The notes under the pieces were generated by a model that saw only the letters and a program-made list of their open reading frames with translations, searched no databases and was not told the DNA's origin. From Pseudahrensia aquimaris (lineage in GTDB: Bacteria; Pseudomonadota; Alphaproteobacteria; Rhizobiales; Rhizobiaceae), in contig NZ_JBHTJV010000002.1 in assembly GCF_042676045.1 (NCBI RefSeq), positions 310,001-374,000 of the forward strand: a DNA stretch of 64,000 bases, in the 5' to 3' direction. Of the stretch, positions 9,148-20,783 are shown piece by piece. The stretch's first letter is position 1, and every line of letters begins with the position of its first letter. The position numbers were made by a program, and so were the translations under genes.

Positions 9148-9165
9148 GCCATTTCAGGAAACCTC

Positions 9166-10248
9166 ATGCTGCCTCAAGAAAAGCTGACCCAATTGCTCGA
9201 CCGCCATTCAAGCATTGAGCAACAGATGATGGCGAACCCTGACCCTGAAACTTACGTCAAACTGGCGTCGGAATTTTCCGAGCTCGGCCCCGTGGTTGCA
9301 AAGGTTCATGACTTGCGTTCGGTGCAGTCGGAAATTGCCGATCTGGAAGAATTGCTGGCGGACAAGGAAGTCGACGGCGAAATGCGTGAAATAGCCGAGG
9401 CGGAGTTGCCCGATTTGAAAGAGCGGCTGGAAGGGCTGGAAAGCGAATTGCAGCTTTTGCTACTGCCAAAAGATGCAGCCGACGACAAAAGCGCGATTCT
9501 CGAAGTGCGTGCGGGCACAGGCGGCTCTGAAGCAGCGCTTTTTGCCGGTGATCTGTTCCGCATGTATCAGCGCCACGCAGAGACCCACGGCTGGAAGGTG
9601 GAAATTCTATCTGCCAGCGAGGGCGAAGTGGGCGGCTATAAAGAGATCGTCGCTGCAATCAACGGTCGCGGCGTGTTTGCACGATTGAAATTCGAATCGG
9701 GCGTTCACCGCGTGCAGCGTGTGCCAGAGACGGAGTCTGGTGGGCGTATTCATACATCGGCGGCAACCGTGGCCGTTTTGCCGGAAGCCGAAGATGTGGA
9801 TATCGAAATCCGTAACGAAGACATACGTATTGATACCATGCGGGCGTCTGGTGCGGGTGGTCAGCACGTCAACACGACCGATTCTGCCGTCCGCATTACA
9901 CACATTCCTTCGGGCCTTGTGGTCATGTCGGCAGAGAAGTCGCAGCACCAGAACCGTGCCAATGCGATGAAAGAGCTGCGCACGCGGCTCTACGACATGG
10001 AGCGGCAGAAAGCCGATCAAGAGCGGGCCGCTTCGCGCAAAGGGCAGGTGGGTTCCGGGGATCGTTCAGAGCGCATCCGCACTTACAATTTCCCCCAAGG
10101 CCGCGTGAGCGACCACCGTATCAACCTGACGCTTTACAAACTTGATCGTATGATTCAGGGCGAGGGGTTGGATGAATTGTTCGATGCGCTGATGACCGAT
10201 TATCAAGCCAGCCAGCTGGCTGCTTTGGGCGATGGGGCAGATGAGTGA
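9166..10248 (+). CDS. prfA: Peptide chain release factor 1
   Basis: RF1 (360 residues, family-standard length) recognises UAA and UAG and releases the finished peptide. The catalytic GGQ is at residues 231-233 in SGAGGQHVNTTDSAVR. The RF1 core strings ILEVRAGTGGSEAALFA and GVHRVQRVPETESGGRIHTS are present. The C-terminal segment SERIRTYNFPQGRVSDHRI is characteristic. Its stop overlaps the start of prmC, which encodes the methyltransferase that modifies this very glutamine. Confidence 0.96.
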   Translation: MLPQEKLTQLLDRHSSIEQQMMANPDPETYVKLASEFSELGPVVAKVHDLRSVQSEIADLEELLADKEVDGEMREIAEAELPDLKERLEGLESELQLLLLPKDAADDKSAILEVRAGTGGSEAALFAGDLFRMYQRHAETHGWKVEILSASEGEVGGYKEIVAAINGRGVFARLKFESGVHRVQRVPETESGGRIHTSAATVAVLPEAEDVDIEIRNEDIRIDTMRASGAGGQHVNTTDSAVRITHIPSGLVVMSAEKSQHQNRANAMKELRTRLYDMERQKADQERAASRKGQVGSGDRSERIRTYNFPQGRVSDHRINLTLYKLDRMIQGEGLDELFDALMTDYQASQLAALGDGADE

Positions 10249-11101
10249 TCTGAGCTATGGTGTGCTGCTCAAGGCGGCCACATCGCGTTTGGTTCAGGCG
10301 CTGGGCGACGATGGCACACGCAACACAGAGGCGCGCTTGCTGCTTCAACATGCCAGCGGGTTTGATCGTGCGGGACTGCTGGTCCGTGATGCTGACATAG
10401 CCGATGCGTCAGTTATCGATGCTTATCAAACGATGATTGCCCAACGAGAAGCGGGAAAACCTGTTTTTCGCATTATTGGCGGACGCGAGTTCCATGGTTT
10501 GAATTTACAGTTATCGTCGGAGACACTGGAACCGCGAGACGACACCGAAGCACTCGTGGATGGGGTGCTGTCGATGATAAAGGATCGCACTGCGTCCGTG
10601 CGATTTGCTGATCTTGGAACGGGTAGTGGAGCCATTGCCCTGGCGCTTTTGAGCGAATTGCCAAACGCCTCATGTGTGGCAAGCGATGTTTCCCAGGACG
10701 CGCTTAAAACAGCGCAGCGCAATGCAGTGCTTTGTGGTTTTGGTGATCGTTTTGAGCCCGTACATGGTTCGTGGTTCGAGCCTCTTTGCGGCAAATTCGA
10801 TTTTCTCGTTTCCAACCCGCCTTACATTCCCTCGCGCACGGTTGATTCGCTTGATCGTGAGGTGCTGGCGCACGACCCGCGGGCGGCTCTTGATGGGGGA
10901 GAGGATGGCCTTGATGCCTATCGTGTATTGTTGCGTGATGGCGCTGCTTTTGTCGATAATGGCGGATTTCTGGCAGTGGAAATTGGATACGATCAGCGCG
11001 AAAGCGTGCCCCTTCTTGGGCTTGAACATGGCTGGACTCTCGCTTTGGCATTGCAGGATTTGGGCGAGCGAGAGAGAGCGTTGGTGTTTACGCGCCCTTA
11101 G
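10241..11101 (+). CDS. prmC: Release factor glutamine methyltransferase
   Basis: PrmC N5-methylates the glutamine of the GGQ motif in RF1 and RF2. The class I SAM-binding motif is ADLGTGSGAIALALL, and the catalytic FLVSNPPYIPS (NPPY) follows. An N-terminal helical domain of about 85 residues completes the normal layout. Two in-frame ATGs exist, 10232 and 10241; I prefer 10241 because GGGGCAG sits just ahead of it. Either way the gene overlaps the end of prfA, giving translational coupling between enzyme and substrate genes. Confidence 0.92.
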   Translation: MSDLSYGVLLKAATSRLVQALGDDGTRNTEARLLLQHASGFDRAGLLVRDADIADASVIDAYQTMIAQREAGKPVFRIIGGREFHGLNLQLSSETLEPRDDTEALVDGVLSMIKDRTASVRFADLGTGSGAIALALLSELPNASCVASDVSQDALKTAQRNAVLCGFGDRFEPVHGSWFEPLCGKFDFLVSNPPYIPSRTVDSLDREVLAHDPRAALDGGEDGLDAYRVLLRDGAAFVDNGGFLAVEIGYDQRESVPLLGLEHGWTLALALQDLGERERALVFTRP

Positions 11102-11494
11102 ATGCGAAATCTGTGCATGGGTGGCGTCCTGCATTGAGCAAGGAAAATATAGCTTGCAATTTTCATTCTTTGCGCTACCTCTTGGGTACGAACAGCACAA
11201 AAGTGCTTTCCGCCTCCGAAAAATTTGGTCCTTAACCGTTGGTAGAACCGACATGGATGGGAAAATTATTCGGATCGTTCCGGCGCGTTGTGCCGGTGGG
11301 GAAATCGGCATGATCGGGGCAAGTGCCTCATGCCGCGTGGCGGACCAATGATCAGGGGTGTGTTTACACAATTGAGACCATCGCAGGCACCTATGGTGCG
11401 CGATTGAACTGGGGCGTATCGCTCCAAATTGCCCGCATAAGGGCGCTGGCTGGCCGAGCAAGGCCGCTCTTCAAAAGAAGACCAAGGGTTTTTG
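11102..11494. other. Intergenic region upstream of the DUF4167 gene
   Basis: About 390 bases without a supported gene. The second half (roughly 11300-11490) is GC-rich and could be a long untranslated leader of the DUF4167 gene. I see no clear promoter, terminator or riboswitch in it. Confidence 0.3.
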
Positions 11495-12214
11495 ATGAGA
11501 CAAGGACAACCGCAAAACAGGCAGCGTTCGCGCGGCCGCGGCAACAATAACAACCGCAATAATAACAACAATAACCGTCATAACCTAAACCGTTCGATGG
11601 AAAGCAACGGGCCGGATGTTCGCATTCGCGGCACGGCGGCGCACATTGCGGAAAAGTATGAAACACTGGCGCGCGATGCGCAGTCCGCTGGAGACAGCGT
11701 GGCGGCTGAAAGCTATTGGCAGCATTGTGAACACTATAACCGTCTGATTGCTGCTGCGCAGGCCGCTATTGAAGCTCAGCGCGAAGCCCGTAATGCTCAG
11801 CAGAACGATGAGCAGGGCGATGATGATGACCGCGAGGGTGGTGGTCGCAATCGTAACAAGAACAGAAACCGCGACCGTGATCAGAACCGTGGCGAGCGTA
11901 AAGCATCCGATGATTCCGATAGCGACAACGACGACGATGACGATCGCGATGATGACGACAACCGTGGCAGGGGCCGTCAGCGCAAATCCAACGGTTCCGG
12001 CCCTCAGCCGACCATAGAGGGCGAGCCCGCTGAAGTGGCTTTGCGAGAAAAGCCTGCGGTGGACACTGACAGTTCATCTGATGATGAAAAGCCTGCCCCC
12101 CGCAAGCGCGCGTCAAGACGTCCGCGCAAGAACACCGAAGACGATGTGCCGGCTGCGGTGGCCGAGACAAAGGCAGAATTGCCGGCGTTTATTTCTGGTG
12201 GTGCAGAAGACTGA
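11495..12214 (+). CDS. DUF4167 domain protein, low-complexity, RNA-binding type
   Basis: The 239-residue product has a basic Arg/Gly/Asn-rich N-terminus (about 1-33, including a run rich in Asn) followed by the conserved DUF4167 block MESNGPDVRIRGTAAHIAEK and YWQHCEHYNRLI (about 34-85). The remainder is disordered: an Asp/Arg/Asn-rich stretch (about 100-165) and a Lys/Arg-rich tail. The composition suggests nucleic-acid binding; the actual role is unknown. A TTG immediately precedes the ATG at 11495, and AAGGG upstream supports the ATG. It converges with the DUF1178 gene, leaving nine bases between the stops. Confidence 0.85.
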   Translation: MRQGQPQNRQRSRGRGNNNNRNNNNNNRHNLNRSMESNGPDVRIRGTAAHIAEKYETLARDAQSAGDSVAAESYWQHCEHYNRLIAAAQAAIEAQREARNAQQNDEQGDDDDREGGGRNRNKNRNRDRDQNRGERKASDDSDSDNDDDDDRDDDDNRGRGRQRKSNGSGPQPTIEGEPAEVALREKPAVDTDSSSDDEKPAPRKRASRRPRKNTEDDVPAAVAETKAELPAFISGGAED

Positions 12215-12223
12215 TTTAAAGAA

Positions 12224-12652
12224 TCAGTTAGCATCGCCCGGCAATACGGGAAGGGGGGCGATTTCGACGCCCTCTTCCAGCAATTCGACGACTTCCTCGC
12301 GGTTGGCTTCACCAATGATGCCGCGTTCTGGTGCCTCGCCGTAGTGAATTTTGCGGGCTTCTTCGGCGAAGCCTTTGCCGACATTTTCCGAATCGTTCAC
12401 GATGGCGTCGCGCATCTTTTTCAACTCGGCCAGCGCTTGTTTTTGCTCTAAAGCGAGGCTTGCCATCTGCACCGTTTCGCGAGAGCGGGAGGTGGAAACT
12501 TGCGGTGCCATGAGCGCCTTTTCCACTTTGGCGGAGCTGCATGAGGGGCAGGTCACAAGCCCGCGTTTGCGCTGGGTTTCATAATCTTCGGACGAGCCGA
12601 ACCATCCATCAAAGTCGTGTTCATTTTCACAAACTAGCGAAAATCGGATCAT
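12224..12652 (-). CDS. DUF1178 family protein
   Basis: A 142-residue cytoplasmic protein whose N-terminus IRFSLVCENEHDFDGWF and the CPSCSS pair (about residues 35-38) are the DUF1178 signature. Together with C8 the CxxC could bind zinc. The C-terminal half is predicted helical, with KIHYGEAPERGIIGEA conserved in the family. The function is unknown. Its ATG overlaps the TGA of the amidase gene by four bases (ATGA), so it is the third gene of a grxC-amidase-DUF1178 unit. Confidence 0.85.
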   Translation of the reverse strand: MIRFSLVCENEHDFDGWFGSSEDYETQRKRGLVTCPSCSSAKVEKALMAPQVSTSRSRETVQMASLALEQKQALAELKKMRDAIVNDSENVGKGFAEEARKIHYGEAPERGIIGEANREEVVELLEEGVEIAPLPVLPGDAN

Positions 12653-13491
12653 GTCGTTTGCTTTGCCTTGGGTGGGTTAAAATCACGTCTGTTTGAAAGG
12701 TTTGGCACTTTTGCGCGTGCCGTTTGCGACAATGTGGTGTCGATTTCAGCCAGTGCAAGGCCTGGTTCTTCGCCTGCGACCTCCGCAAGCACCACCCCCC
12801 ACGGGTCGACTATGATTGAATGGCCGAAGGTAGCCCTCCCATCTTCGTGATCGCCGCCCTGTGCGGCTGCTATCATGAAGGAACCTGTCTCGATGGCTCG
12901 CGAGCGCAGCAAGACGTGCCAATGAGCTTGGCCGGTTTGGCGGGTGAAACACGATGGGCCGGTGAGAACGTTCACGCCAGCGCGGGCATAGGCATCATGA
13001 AGATGGGGAAAGCGCACGTCATAACAGATGGCGATTCCAAACTTTGCTCCTAGTGCTTCTAGGATGCATGTCTCGTTGCCCGGTTGATATACGGCAGATT
13101 CGCGCCATGTTTCACCGTTGTCGAGATCGACGTCGAACATGTGAATTTTGTCGTAACGGGTGAGAAGTGTGCCGTCGGGGCCAAAAACAAAAGCTCGATT
13201 GGCGGCGCGTCCGTCTCCCGCTGCTATGGGCGTGGAGCCGATATGCAGATGAATGCCCAATTCTGCTGCCAGATTGGCCGCGTGGGCAACCACCGGGTCT
13301 TCAGCCTGGTCTTTGAGGGTAGAGAAAAACTCTTTGCGGCTTTGTTGCACAATGCCGGTCATTTCCGGCGTCTGAACATAGTGTGCGCCTTGGGCAGCCG
13401 CTGCGCGCACCAAATCATCCATTGCCGCAATGTTAACGTGCGGTTGCGCTGTGGAGCGCATTTGAACGACAGCTGCGGTGAAGCGGGACAT
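12649..13491 (-). CDS. Carbon-nitrogen hydrolase, Nit1-like (probable deaminated glutathione amidase)
   Basis: A 280-residue nitrilase-superfamily enzyme with the Glu-Lys-Cys triad: the E in YVQTPEMTG, the K in RYDKIHMFDVDL and the C in GIAICYDVRFPHL. The HMFDVD string and the C-terminal segment RAKVPNLSNRRDF resemble the Nit1/NIT group, which hydrolyses the alpha-keto-acid form of glutathione as a metabolite-repair step. The gene follows grxC by nine bases, and that thiol context supports the assignment. The exact substrate is inferred from family and context. Confidence 0.85.
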   Translation of the reverse strand: MSRFTAAVVQMRSTAQPHVNIAAMDDLVRAAAAQGAHYVQTPEMTGIVQQSRKEFFSTLKDQAEDPVVAHAANLAAELGIHLHIGSTPIAAGDGRAANRAFVFGPDGTLLTRYDKIHMFDVDLDNGETWRESAVYQPGNETCILEALGAKFGIAICYDVRFPHLHDAYARAGVNVLTGPSCFTRQTGQAHWHVLLRSRAIETGSFMIAAAQGGDHEDGRATFGHSIIVDPWGVVLAEVAGEEPGLALAEIDTTLSQTARAKVPNLSNRRDFNPPKAKQTT

Positions 13492-13500
13492 GGGCTTGGC

Positions 13501-13758
13501 CTAACTGTTTAACAGCGCATCCAGATTTCCCGCACGGTCGAGTTCGAATAGGTCGTCGCAACCACCAACATGGATATCACCGATGAAGATTTGCGGGAAA
13601 GTCGATGCACCGCCTGAGCGCGAGATCATCTGCTTGCGCAGTTCAGGGTCGAACGTTGCATCGTGTTCAGTGATGTTTGCTCCCTTTTTGGCCAAGAGTT
13701 TTTTGGCCGCTGTGCAATAGCCGCACATTTGGCGGGTGTAGATGGTTGTGTCAGCCAT
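13501..13758 (-). CDS. grxC: Glutaredoxin 3
   Basis: An 85-residue dithiol glutaredoxin with active site C12-G-Y-C15 (MCGYCTAAKKLL), the cis-proline segment TFPQIFIGD and the glutathione-binding GGCDDL. It reduces disulfides and mixed disulfides using glutathione. It is the first gene of the minus-strand unit with the Nit-type amidase and DUF1178 protein, 39 bases downstream of comF. Confidence 0.95.
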   Translation of the reverse strand: MADTTIYTRQMCGYCTAAKKLLAKKGANITEHDATFDPELRKQMISRSGGASTFPQIFIGDIHVGGCDDLFELDRAGNLDALLNS

Positions 13759-13797
13759 GTTGGCCCCCTGTTCGACATTTCAGCAAGGATATAGGGA

Positions 13798-14577
13798 TCA
13801 AACCTTGTCTGGCGCAACCCGCGCAAAGGTTATGCAATCGATCTGCGCAGCTCCCGCTCGCCGCAATGCTCTTGAGCAGGCTTCCAGCGTCGCGCCGGTT
13901 GTGTGAACGTCATCGATCAAAAGCACGCGCTTCTGGGCCAACTGGGGTTTGTGTTCTGTGGGCACACGGAACGCGCCGCGCACGTTGGAATGGCGTGCGC
14001 TGGCATCCAGCCCTACCTGCTGGCGGGTGGGACGGATGCGGTGCAAAAAGTCTGGTGCGTAAGAAAGGTGTGCGGCTCGTGCCAACGCTCGCGCCAGTTC
14101 AGCGGATTGGTTGAAGCGCCTAGAAATCAGGCGGCGACGGTGGAGCGGAACGGGGACGACGATGGGATTGGCGTCCAGCAGCCCCTCGCCGGTTCGATGC
14201 AGGCTTTCAACCATCCATTGCGCCATCCACGGCGCAAGATCTGTGCGATCAGAGAATTTCAGTGCTTGCACCAATTGGCGGGCGACATCATCGTAAAAAA
14301 CAGTTGCTCTGGCGCGATCAAATGACGGCGGTCGAGCCAATGCGGCAGCGCTTTTTGCGCCTGTGCCCAAATCGCGGGCGAAAGGCGTGCCAAGCACAGC
14401 GCAAAATGGCGGTTCAATAAAGCGCAAGCCAGACCAACACTGCGAACAGACTGTTCCACGCGCATCGACGCCTGTTTCGCAAGCCAGGCATACCGGTGGC
14501 AACACAACGTCCTGCACACGGCCAGCGGCTCGGCGCAGGGATTGCTTTGCTTTGGATAGGGCGGTTGCGGTGTTCAT
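13798..14577 (-). CDS. ComF family protein (phosphoribosyltransferase-like)
   Basis: The 259-residue protein starts with a four-cysteine zinc-finger-like segment, CLACETGV...VCSQCW. It has a PRTase domain with VVPVPLHRRRLISRRFNQS and the PRPP loop RVLLIDDVHTTGATLE. ComF proteins aid uptake or processing of transforming single-stranded DNA in competent bacteria; their role in alphaproteobacteria is uncertain. The frame continues upstream to a GTG at 14637, but neither start has a strong ribosome-binding site. ATG 14577 gives the usual family length and is preferred. It diverges from the methyltransferase gene. Confidence 0.87.
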   Translation of the reverse strand: MNTATALSKAKQSLRRAAGRVQDVVLPPVCLACETGVDARGTVCSQCWSGLRFIEPPFCAVLGTPFARDLGTGAKSAAALARPPSFDRARATVFYDDVARQLVQALKFSDRTDLAPWMAQWMVESLHRTGEGLLDANPIVVPVPLHRRRLISRRFNQSAELARALARAAHLSYAPDFLHRIRPTRQQVGLDASARHSNVRGAFRVPTEHKPQLAQKRVLLIDDVHTTGATLEACSRALRRAGAAQIDCITFARVAPDKV

Positions 14578-14677
14578 GGCAGGCAGTTTGCCGCACAATT
14601 CGTGTAGGCGATAGCCACCAAGTGAAATCGGTGGCACAAGCCATTGGGAATGTCACAGGGTCGATTTTGCATAAGCC

Positions 14678-15529
14678 ATGAGCGAAAACTCAACTGCCAC
14701 ACAACGTATTAAAGCTCGGCTGGCCAGGGCGAAGCGCATTTGCCGTGAGGGGGATGATTTTCTAGTCCGACTCGCGGTTGATGAAATGCTGGAAAGACTG
14801 GCTGGTATTGAGCGGCATTTTGGCGAGGCGCTGGCGCTGTTTGCAGGCGGAGAATACTTGGCTTCGCAATTGGCTACACATGAACGGGTCGGCTCTGTGA
14901 CGCGGTTGGAGATTGATGCGCTGGCTGATCTGAATGATTTCGGTCTGACCGATCAATCGCTCGATCTGATTGTCGCACCATTGTCGCTGCATTTTCTGGA
15001 AGACCTGCCCGGTGCCTTTGTGCAACTGCGCCGTGCGCTGCGGCCTGACGGTTTGTTGCTTGCCATGCTGCCGGGGCCTGAGACGCTGGCTGAGTTGCGC
15101 GCTAGCCTTTTGCAGGCGGAAAGCGCGGTTACGGGTGGCGCGGCCCAGCGCGTGGATGCGTTTACCGATATTCGCGACGCGGGCGGGCTTTTGCAGCGCG
15201 CGGGCTTTGCTTTGCCTGTGCTGGACAGCGAAACGGTCACCGTGCGCTACGATAACATGACGAAGTTGATCGCGGATTTACGGCGCATGGGGGCAAGTGG
15301 TGTGTCCACGGCTGGCCGCGGCCCCGGGCTGAATCGCGAGGCCGTTGCGCAGGCGATTTCGCACTACTCGGAGAATTTTGCCGATGCAGATGGGCGGGTT
15401 CGGGCTACGTTTCAGCTTGTCTCGCTGTCCGGATGGGCGCCGGACGCAAGCCAACAAAAGCCGCTAAAGCCCGGTTCGGCAAAAGCGCGTCTGGCGGACG
15501 CGCTCAAGACCGATGAACGTAAACTCTAG
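14678..15529 (+). CDS. SAM-dependent methyltransferase-like protein, NDUFAF5-like
   Basis: The 283-residue class I fold protein contains LDLIVAPLSLHFLEDLPGAF, then LRRALRPDGLLLAMLPGPETL, and the late motif MGASGVSTAGRGPGL. This combination is typical of the BioC-related group that includes mitochondrial NDUFAF5, which hydroxylates an arginine of a complex I subunit. The canonical glycine-rich SAM loop is weak here, as in NDUFAF5. Function by homology is therefore complex I assembly, at moderate certainty. It ends 11 bases before the convergent secA stop. Confidence 0.75.
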   Translation: MSENSTATQRIKARLARAKRICREGDDFLVRLAVDEMLERLAGIERHFGEALALFAGGEYLASQLATHERVGSVTRLEIDALADLNDFGLTDQSLDLIVAPLSLHFLEDLPGAFVQLRRALRPDGLLLAMLPGPETLAELRASLLQAESAVTGGAAQRVDAFTDIRDAGGLLQRAGFALPVLDSETVTVRYDNMTKLIADLRRMGASGVSTAGRGPGLNREAVAQAISHYSENFADADGRVRATFQLVSLSGWAPDASQQKPLKPGSAKARLADALKTDERKL

Positions 15530-15540
15530 CTCGGCGGAGT

Positions 15541-18285
<2,745 letters not shown>

Positions 18286-18686
18286 GAAATTCTCTCGTTT
18301 TTCTCAAATGTCCGATCTGCGGACCAAATGTCCACGAACCGTCAAAATTTTCCTTACCATGTATGCCATTATGTTCACGATACAACGGCGCATTTCCGCC
18401 TAACGCGGAATTTACCGAGGCGTGAAGAACGACCGAAGACAACATGGATTTGCGCCGTCTGCGCCCGTTTTGCCGTTTTCGCAGCGAAACCACAACGGTT
18501 GCGGGTGCGTTTCTTGTTTGTGTTCGGGCAATAGGCGTGAAAAAGCTGTTTGCTGACCACACATCGCGCGCTTTGCTGCGGCTGGACGCTGCAATGAAGT
18601 GGCGATAAGAGTGAAACAAATTCAGCGCACCACATGCAGGGTTCAGGCCCGTTGTGGCCACAAGTGCATGTCGTAAGGAAAATTAA
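18286..18686. promoter_or_regulatory. Divergent promoter region of secA and the parvulin gene
   Basis: A 400-base gap without a supported gene; the long antisense frame covering part of it is a shadow of the parvulin gene. A 6-base hairpin TTCCGC/GCGGAA at 18394-18410 lies about 110 bases upstream of secA. AAGGA precedes the parvulin ATG. No -35/-10 pair stands out. Confidence 0.35.
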
Positions 18687-19526
18687 ATGCCCTCCATTCT
18701 TTCTCCGTTCTCGCGCCTTTTGGCCGCTGGTGTTGTTGTTGTCTCGCTTGCAGGCAGCGCTTTCGCGCAAGAGGACAAGCCGGTTGCCAAAGTGGGTGAT
18801 CGCGTGATCACCACGTCCGACCTTGACGAAGCGGTCAATCGCCTTGGCCAGCAATTTTCCAATGTGCCGGAAGAACAGCGTCGGGCGCGTATCCTTGACG
18901 CCTTGATTGATTTTTCCGTGCTGGCGGCTGAAGCGGAGAAGTCTGGTGTCGCTGATACCGATGCTGTGAAAAAGACGCTTGAATATCTGCGCATTCAGGC
19001 GCTGCACAATGCCTATTTCAGCGACAAAATTCGCCCTTCCGTGACCGAAGAGCAAGTCAAAGCCCGTTATGACGAACAGGTCGCTGCCGCTACCCCTGAG
19101 CAAGAGGTGAAAGCGCGTCATATTCTGGTTAAAACCGAGGAAGAGGCCAAGGCCATCATTGCGGAACTCGATGGTGGTGCTGATTTCATTGAGCTGGCCA
19201 AGACCAAGTCCACCGGCCCAAGCGGGCCACAAGGTGGTGATCTTGGCTTCTTCGGCAAAGGACGCATGGTCCCCGAATTTGAACAAGCCGCGTTTGCCAT
19301 GAAGGCTGGGGAATACTCCAAAGAGCCCGTGAAAACCCAATTCGGGTTCCACGTCCTTAAAGTTGATGAGGTGCGCGATGTCGCACTTCCGACTTTTGAG
19401 CAATCGAAAGGTCAGATTGAGCAGTTGCTGCTTTCCGAAGCGTATGCGGCAGCGGTGAAGTCCGGACGCTCTTCGTTGGGTATTGAGGTTCTGGATGAGA
19501 GCCTGAAGCTGCCGGAAGAAAATTAA
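18687..19526 (+). CDS. Peptidylprolyl isomerase, parvulin (PpiC/SurA) type
   Basis: The 279-residue exported protein begins with a signal peptide (about 1-24, cleavage after GSAFA). It has an N-terminal SurA-like helical region and a rotamase domain (about 130-225) with KARHILVKTEEEA, GGDLGFFGKGRMVPEFE and VKTQFGFHVLKV. It probably folds outer-membrane or periplasmic proteins delivered by the Sec system, and it lies head-to-head with secA. The start at 18687 is supported by AAGGA. argJ follows 24 bases later on the same strand. Confidence 0.92.
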   Translation: MPSILSPFSRLLAAGVVVVSLAGSAFAQEDKPVAKVGDRVITTSDLDEAVNRLGQQFSNVPEEQRRARILDALIDFSVLAAEAEKSGVADTDAVKKTLEYLRIQALHNAYFSDKIRPSVTEEQVKARYDEQVAAATPEQEVKARHILVKTEEEAKAIIAELDGGADFIELAKTKSTGPSGPQGGDLGFFGKGRMVPEFEQAAFAMKAGEYSKEPVKTQFGFHVLKVDEVRDVALPTFEQSKGQIEQLLLSEAYAAAVKSGRSSLGIEVLDESLKLPEEN

Positions 19527-19550
19527 ACGCTGTCGGTTAGGGGGCACATC

Positions 19551-20783
19551 ATGGGCATTTCCCCGCTCGCGCCAAAGAAATATACCGTGTTGCCGCCGCT
19601 TGATGGGGTGCGCATCGCTGTGGCAAAGGCGGGCATTAAATATGCTGACCGCGCGGATCTGATGCTTATGGTATTTGATGCACCAGCCGCTGTTGCGGGC
19701 GTTTTCACGACCAGCCGCTGCGCCAGTGCGCCGGTGGATTGGTGCCGAAGTGTTTTGGCAGACGCCGGGGCGACGACCCGTGGTTTTGTGGTCAATTCAG
19801 GCAATGCAAATGCTTTCACCGGCAAAAAGGGTGCTGCAGCCACGCAGATGACTGCGCAAGCTGCCGCCAAGGCTATCAGCTGTAATCCGAGCGATATTCT
19901 GCTGGCGTCAACCGGTGTGATCGGCGAACCGCTCGATGCCAGTCGGTTCGAAGGCTTGCTGGCTGATATGGCGCCTGCTGCTCAAACTGATCTCTGGTTG
20001 GATGCGGCCAAAGCGATCATGACGACGGATACCTATCCGAAAGTGGCGACCGCCAGTGTTGATCTGGGCGTGAAGCGGGTGACGATCAACGGTATTGCGA
20101 AGGGCTCTGGCATGATCGCGCCGGACATGGCGACCATGCTTTCCTTCATCGTAACAGACGCGGCCATAGACCAGCCTGTACTTCAGGCCATGCTGTCTGG
20201 ATTAACACCTTCCACCTACAATTCAGTGACGGTCGATAGTGATACGTCGACCAGCGATACGGTTTTGCTTGCAGCAACTGCCACGGCGGGAAATCAGGCG
20301 ATTGTTGTTGCCGACAGCGATGATGCGAGCGCTTTTCGCGGTGCGCTGGAAATCGTGATGCACGATTTGGCCATCCAGATTGTGCGCGATGGAGAAGGTG
20401 CCACCAAACAGGTGGAAATTCATGTTCGTGGCGCAGACAGCGACACGTCTGCGCGGCGCATAGCGCTTTCGATTGCCAATTCACCACTGGTCAAGACCGC
20501 TGTGGCTGGGGAAGATGCCAATTGGGGGCGTGTGGTAATGGCTGTCGGCAAAGCCGGCGAGCCTGCGGACCGCGATCGGCTTGCGATCTGGTTTGGCGAT
20601 GTGCGCGTGGCGGTTGATGGCGAGCGTGACCCGGATTATTCCGAAGACGCTGCAACCGCTGTCATGAAGCGTGATGAAATCACTATTGGTGTCGATATCG
20701 GCTTGGGCGACGGTCAAGCGCGGGTTTGGACCTGCGATCTGACAAAGGAATATGTGGCGATCAACGGCGATTACCGAAGCTGA
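19551..20783 (+). CDS. argJ: Bifunctional glutamate N-acetyltransferase / amino-acid acetyltransferase
   Basis: ArgJ (410 residues) transfers acetyl from N-acetylornithine to glutamate, recycling the acetyl group of arginine synthesis. The self-cleavage and catalytic site is KGSGMIAPDMATMLSF with T195 as the nucleophile. VNSGNANAFTGKKG and the C-terminal EDANWGRVVMAVGKAG are family strings. The C-terminus ends in INGDYRS; ArgJ proteins typically end near YVxINGxYRT. Its TGA overlaps the ATG of the GNAT gene by one base (TGATG). Confidence 0.96.
   Translation: MGISPLAPKKYTVLPPLDGVRIAVAKAGIKYADRADLMLMVFDAPAAVAGVFTTSRCASAPVDWCRSVLADAGATTRGFVVNSGNANAFTGKKGAAATQMTAQAAAKAISCNPSDILLASTGVIGEPLDASRFEGLLADMAPAAQTDLWLDAAKAIMTTDTYPKVATASVDLGVKRVTINGIAKGSGMIAPDMATMLSFIVTDAAIDQPVLQAMLSGLTPSTYNSVTVDSDTSTSDTVLLAATATAGNQAIVVADSDDASAFRGALEIVMHDLAIQIVRDGEGATKQVEIHVRGADSDTSARRIALSIANSPLVKTAVAGEDANWGRVVMAVGKAGEPADRDRLAIWFGDVRVAVDGERDPDYSEDAATAVMKRDEITIGVDIGLGDGQARVWTCDLTKEYVAINGDYRS

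Noticed and set aside
18375..19547. 390-codon minus-strand frame opposite the parvulin gene
   Set aside because: It is antisense to a well-supported parvulin coding region, has no recognisable domain, and has Cys/Arg/His-rich composition typical of shadow frames.
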